From Paenibacillus macerans (GTDB lineage: Bacteria; Bacillota; Bacilli; Paenibacillales; Paenibacillaceae): DNA of 64,000 bases. The DNA is taken from the NCBI RefSeq assembly GCF_900454495.1, contig NZ_UGSI01000002.1:2081001-2145000 (forward strand). The letters run 5' to 3'. A program made the translations under genes and the position numbers. Positions 61,106 to 64,000 of this stretch are shown here, one piece after another; positions within the stretch are counted from its first letter, which is position 1, and every line of letters begins with the position of its first letter. The notes beneath the pieces are model-generated. The model searched no databases and was not told where the DNA came from. It saw nothing but the letters and a program-made list of their open reading frames with translations.

Positions 61106-62179
61106 TCAGCTCCGCTCCAGAATGGTAGCCAGCGTTGTGCGGTCGAGCCCTTTGACGAGCCGGATCAGCAGCTCCTTGGCGGCCGCGTAGTCGTCGGTAT
61201 GGATGATGGACGACGAGGTGTGGATATAACGCGAGCAGATGCCGATCACGCCCGAAGGCACGCCGATGCCGCTCAAATGAACCGGACCGGCGTCGGTTCC
61301 GCCTGTGGATACAAAATATTGGTATTTGATGCGGTGCGTATCGGCCGTGTCCCGGATATACTCGACCAGCCCCCGATGCGTCAGCATCGTCGGGTCGAAC
61401 ACCCGCAGCAAAGCGCCTTCGCCCAGCTTGCCGAAGGCCCGTTTGTCGCCGGTCATATCGTTTGCGGCGCTGGCGTCCAGCGCAAAGAAGATGTCCGGCT
61501 GGATCAAATTGGCCGCCGTGCGCGCTCCCCGCGTGCCCAGCTCCTCCTGCACATTGGCTCCGCAGTACAACACGTTGGGCAGTTTTTCCCCATGCAAAGC
61601 TTCCAGCAGCTCGATCGCCAAACCGACGCCGTACCGGTTGTCCCAGGCTTTGGCCATGATTTTTTTCGGGTTGACGAGCGGAGTAAATTCACAGATCGGC
61701 AAAATCTGCTGCCCGATCTGCACGCCGGCCGCTTCCGCTTCCTCGCGGCTGTCGGCGCCGATATCCAGGTACATCGCTTTCAGGTCGACCGGTTTGCCGC
61801 GCTGCGCTTCATCGAGCAGATGGGGAGGCGTCGATCCGACCACGCCGACGATCTTCCCTTTCGGCGTAACGATCTGCAGGCGCTGCGCCAATACCGCCTG
61901 GCTCCACCAGCCCCCGAGCGGCTGAAAAGACACCATACCGTTATCGCTAATGCCGGTCGTGATGAAGCCTACCTCGTCAAAATGCCCGGCGACCATGACC
62001 CGCGGTCCCTGCTCATCGCCGCGCAGTACCCCAAACAAACTGCCGAGCCGGTCTTGAACGAACTCCTGCGTAAAAGCGGACATTTTCTCCTTCACCAAGG
62101 CGCGCAGCTCCCGCTCAAACCCGGGGGCCGCCGGAAATTCGGTCAGCTGTTTAAACAGCTGCTGCGTTTTTTCATTCAT
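61106..62179 (-). CDS. M42-family metallo-aminopeptidase
   Basis: A 357-residue cytosolic aminopeptidase of the PepA/FrvX/YsdC group forming large dodecamers. Co-catalytic metal ligands are visible: His in MVAGHFDEVGFI, Asp in KAWDNRYGVGLAIE, the Glu pair in VQEELGTRGARTAA, Asp in FALDASAAND and the terminal His of HTSSSIIHTDD. ATG 62179 (MNEKTQQLF) follows AAAGGAGAG; the frame extending to 62308 has no credible start. It is a single gene. Confidence 0.93.
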   Translation of the reverse strand: MNEKTQQLFKQLTEFPAAPGFERELRALVKEKMSAFTQEFVQDRLGSLFGVLRGDEQGPRVMVAGHFDEVGFITTGISDNGMVSFQPLGGWWSQAVLAQRLQIVTPKGKIVGVVGSTPPHLLDEAQRGKPVDLKAMYLDIGADSREEAEAAGVQIGQQILPICEFTPLVNPKKIMAKAWDNRYGVGLAIELLEALHGEKLPNVLYCGANVQEELGTRGARTAANLIQPDIFFALDASAANDMTGDKRAFGKLGEGALLRVFDPTMLTHRGLVEYIRDTADTHRIKYQYFVSTGGTDAGPVHLSGIGVPSGVIGICSRYIHTSSSIIHTDDYAAAKELLIRLVKGLDRTTLATILERS

Positions 62180-62365
62180 CTTGTTTCTCTCCTTTTTTTC
62201 CTGCAAATGGCAAGGCCATACGCTTTCTACATTTAGTATGAACCACCTTGTTCCGATTGTCCATGCGCCTGAAAAGGCCTGTTCTTTTGCCGCCGGGCCA
62301 AGCACCAAATTCGCGGCGGCGCATATACTTTAGCAAGCAAGGGGCCAAATAAGGGAGGCAAAAAA

Positions 62366-62443
62366 ATGGAACTCCGCTCCATGGATTGGCTGTTGATCTG
62401 TCTTCTCTTTATTCTGCTGGTCATCATTCTTTTGTACCTTTAA
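62366..62443 (+). CDS. 25-residue single-pass membrane peptide
   Basis: ATG 62366 is preceded by AAGGGAGGC with six bases spacing. The product reads MELRSMDWLLICLLFILLVI followed by ILLYL, so it is a short charged head and one membrane helix up to the stop at 62441-62443. A terminator follows at 62517, so the peptide may form its own small transcript between the aminopeptidase and spoVA genes. I know no family; evidence is the start site, hydrophobicity and isolated context. Confidence 0.55.
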   Translation: MELRSMDWLLICLLFILLVIILLYL

Positions 62444-62516
62444 AAACAAATAGGACGCCTTGGACGCCAGTTCCGTTGTTTGACGCTAATTGTTTTACCC
62501 AAAACCCGGTGTCCCG

Positions 62517-62551
62517 AACCCGCCAGAGCGATCTTTGGCGGGTTTTGTTTT
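62517..62551 (+). terminator. Intrinsic terminator before spoVAC
   Basis: AACCCGCCA / TGGCGGGTT around a 10-base loop, followed by TTGTTTTGTT. It separates the small-peptide transcript from spoVAC. Confidence 0.75.
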
Positions 62552-62660
62552 GTTCGCCGCTTGCCGCTATGGATGATTTACCAAACATAACAAGCCAGTC
62601 GCTGACAAATAATGAATATACCGTGCTTATAAGGCATGAGCAGAAAAAGGAGGGATACCG

Positions 62661-63161
62661 TTGCCAACAAAAAGTAAACCGGGCGCCCGGGTGAAGCTGA
62701 ACCATCTGCTGCTGACGGAAGAGGAGTACAAGCAGGTTGCCGACCAGCACAAGCCGAAGACAAACATCTTTGCCAATTGTCTCAAAGCTTTTCTGGTCGG
62801 CGGTTTCATTTGTCTGATCGGACAAGGTATCCAGCAGTTGTTCATGACGTTTGCCGGGATGACGTCAAGGGAGGCGAGCAGTCCGACCGCCGCCGTGCTG
62901 ATTTTGATTTCCGTCATTCTCACCTCGCTTGGGGTATACGATAAAATCGCGCAATGGGCCGGAGCGGGCACCGCCGTTCCCGTCACGGGCTTCGCCAACT
63001 CGATGTGCTCCTCCGCCCTCGAATCCAGGGCGGAAGGGCTGGTGCTTGGCGTTGGGGCCAACATGTTCAAGCTGGCGGGATCGGTGGTCGTGTTTGGCGT
63101 GGTGGCCGCTTTTATCGTAGGGGTGGTTTATGCGATTTTCGGTTTGGAGGGGGGCCACTGA
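62661..63161 (+). CDS. spoVAC: Stage V sporulation protein AC
   Basis: A 166-residue membrane protein of the SpoVA complex, which moves dipicolinic acid into the forespore and out during germination. It has several hydrophobic segments and the SpoVAC features NCLKAFLVGGFICLIGQGIQ, the acidic/polar turn GTAVPVTGFANSMCSSALES and RAEGLVLGVGANMFKLAG. TTG 62661 follows AAAGGAGGGATA. The stop overlaps the spoVAD start (TGATG). Forespore sigma-G control is usual for this operon, but I found no convincing promoter. Confidence 0.96.
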   Translation: MPTKSKPGARVKLNHLLLTEEEYKQVADQHKPKTNIFANCLKAFLVGGFICLIGQGIQQLFMTFAGMTSREASSPTAAVLILISVILTSLGVYDKIAQWAGAGTAVPVTGFANSMCSSALESRAEGLVLGVGANMFKLAGSVVVFGVVAAFIVGVVYAIFGLEGGH

Positions 63162-64000
63162 TGCTAATTGGCGCACAAACTTGGGAGTTTCGGTCCAAAC
63201 CGGCGATCGTCGGGGCGGCCACGGTCGTCGGTCCCGAGGAAGGGGGCGGACCGCTCGGCGGGACTTTTGATTTCGTGTACGACAATCTGGAAATCGACGA
63301 AAAGACGTGGGAAAAGGCCGAACGCAAGCTGCTCGAGCATGCCTCCGCCCTCGCCCTGGTCAACGCGGGGATCGCCCGGGAGGAGTTGTCCTGCTTTGTC
63401 GGCGGCGATTTGATGAATCAGATCATCTCCGCCACGTTCGCGGCCAGGACCATCGCCGCTCCGTACCTCGGCGTCTTCGGGGCCTGCTCCACTTCCATGG
63501 AGGGCCTGGCGCTGGCCGCGCTGATTACGGATAGCGGAGCCGGACGGTACGTGATGGCCGGCACGGCAAGCCATAACTGCACGGCGGAGAAGCAGTTCCG
63601 TTATCCGACGGAATACGGCTCGCAGAAACCGGGGACGGCTCAATATACGATAACCGGGTCAGGATGCGCCGTCGTGTCTTCGCAAGGCCGGGGGCCGCGG
63701 ATCACACATGCCACGATCGGGCGAATCCAGGACCTCGGCGTGAAGGACCCGTTCAACATGGGGGCGGCGATGGCGCCCGCGGCCGCGGATACGCTGGTCT
63801 CCCATTTCCGCGACACCGGGCGGGGGCCGGAAGATTACGATTTAATCGTCACGGGGGACCTCGCCTCGGTCGGACATGCCATTGTCAAAGATATTTTGGC
63901 CAAAGACGGCGTACCGATGGATAAGACGGAATTTAACGATTGCGGGCTGATGATCTACGACCGCGGCAAACAGCCCTTCGTTATGGCCGGAGGCAGCGGC
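63161..64000 (+). CDS. spoVAD: Stage V sporulation protein AD, 5' part
   Basis: The first 280 residues of SpoVAD, cut by the window end. SpoVAD has a thiolase fold and binds dipicolinic acid on the SpoVA channel. Typical parts are GAQTWEFRSKPAIVGAATVV at the start, VGGDLMNQIISATFAARTI, GVFGACSTSMEGLALAALIT with the thiolase-like Cys, and GTASHNCTAEKQFRYPTEYG. It is translationally coupled to spoVAC. Confidence 0.96.
   Translation, partial: MLIGAQTWEFRSKPAIVGAATVVGPEEGGGPLGGTFDFVYDNLEIDEKTWEKAERKLLEHASALALVNAGIAREELSCFVGGDLMNQIISATFAARTIAAPYLGVFGACSTSMEGLALAALITDSGAGRYVMAGTASHNCTAEKQFRYPTEYGSQKPGTAQYTITGSGCAVVSSQGRGPRITHATIGRIQDLGVKDPFNMGAAMAPAAADTLVSHFRDTGRGPEDYDLIVTGDLASVGHAIVKDILAKDGVPMDKTEFNDCGLMIYDRGKQPFVMAGGSG

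Overview
The window looks like a chromosomal segment of a Paenibacillus-type, endospore-forming, motile Firmicute. This rests on strong AGGAGG-type ribosome binding sites with frequent TTG and GTG starts, sporulation genes spoVAC-spoVAD at the right end, a B. subtilis-style arabinose regulon with recognisable AraR boxes, many CUT1 sugar importers without a linked ATPase, a YesM/YesN-type two-component pair, and a dense set of glycoside hydrolases. No rRNA, tRNA or CRISPR array was seen.

Left part (1-13.8 kb): the tail of a LutC-type lactate-utilization gene meets a DeoR-family regulator end to end. An internally deleted IS200/IS605 element follows, then rhaB-rhaA-rhaD for L-rhamnose. A 1-kb stretch without convincing genes leads to the arabinose block araA-araR-araD-araB-egsA, with two AraR boxes before araA.

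Middle (13.9-34.5 kb): a LysR regulator diverges from an EamA exporter and an SDR gene. An ArsR-like regulator diverges from a GH51 arabinofuranosidase, an ABC importer (binding lipoprotein and two permeases) and an intracellular GH43. An IS110-family element sits among intergenic repeats. An AraC-type response regulator precedes a second importer, preceded by AraR boxes, which ends in a secreted multidomain GH43 arabinanase. Together these genes cut arabinan outside the cell, import arabino-oligosaccharides, trim them and feed AraA/B/D.

Right-middle (35-55 kb): GH3, GH31, a YesM-like kinase, an LplB/YtcP-type importer with a large lipoprotein, GH95 and GH42, plus two AraC regulators. GH31 (alpha-xylosidase), GH42 (beta-galactosidase), GH95 (alpha-fucosidase) and GH3 (beta-glucosidase) fit stepwise dismantling of fucosylated xyloglucan oligosaccharides; this substrate is an inference.

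Right end (55.3-64 kb): the most unusual item is a five-gene minus-strand operon. It encodes a chemoreceptor-like protein with almost no extracellular part, a GAF protein, a ThDP-dependent enzyme, a small STAS-like protein and a KAS III-like enzyme that keeps its cysteine but lacks the canonical His and Asn. Its leader carries a sigma-D-like promoter, a clear c-di-GMP-I (GEMM) riboswitch aptamer and an intrinsic terminator. The operon therefore appears to tie a motility-regulon, c-di-GMP-gated sensor to a small-molecule enzyme pair. Beyond it lie an M42 aminopeptidase, a 25-residue membrane peptide, and spoVAC-spoVAD (cut by the window end).

Intergenic DNA is rich in repeats: at least three dispersed families, a thrice-repeated leader-like motif, a phased palindrome array before egsA, and a tandem repeat at 50.95 kb.
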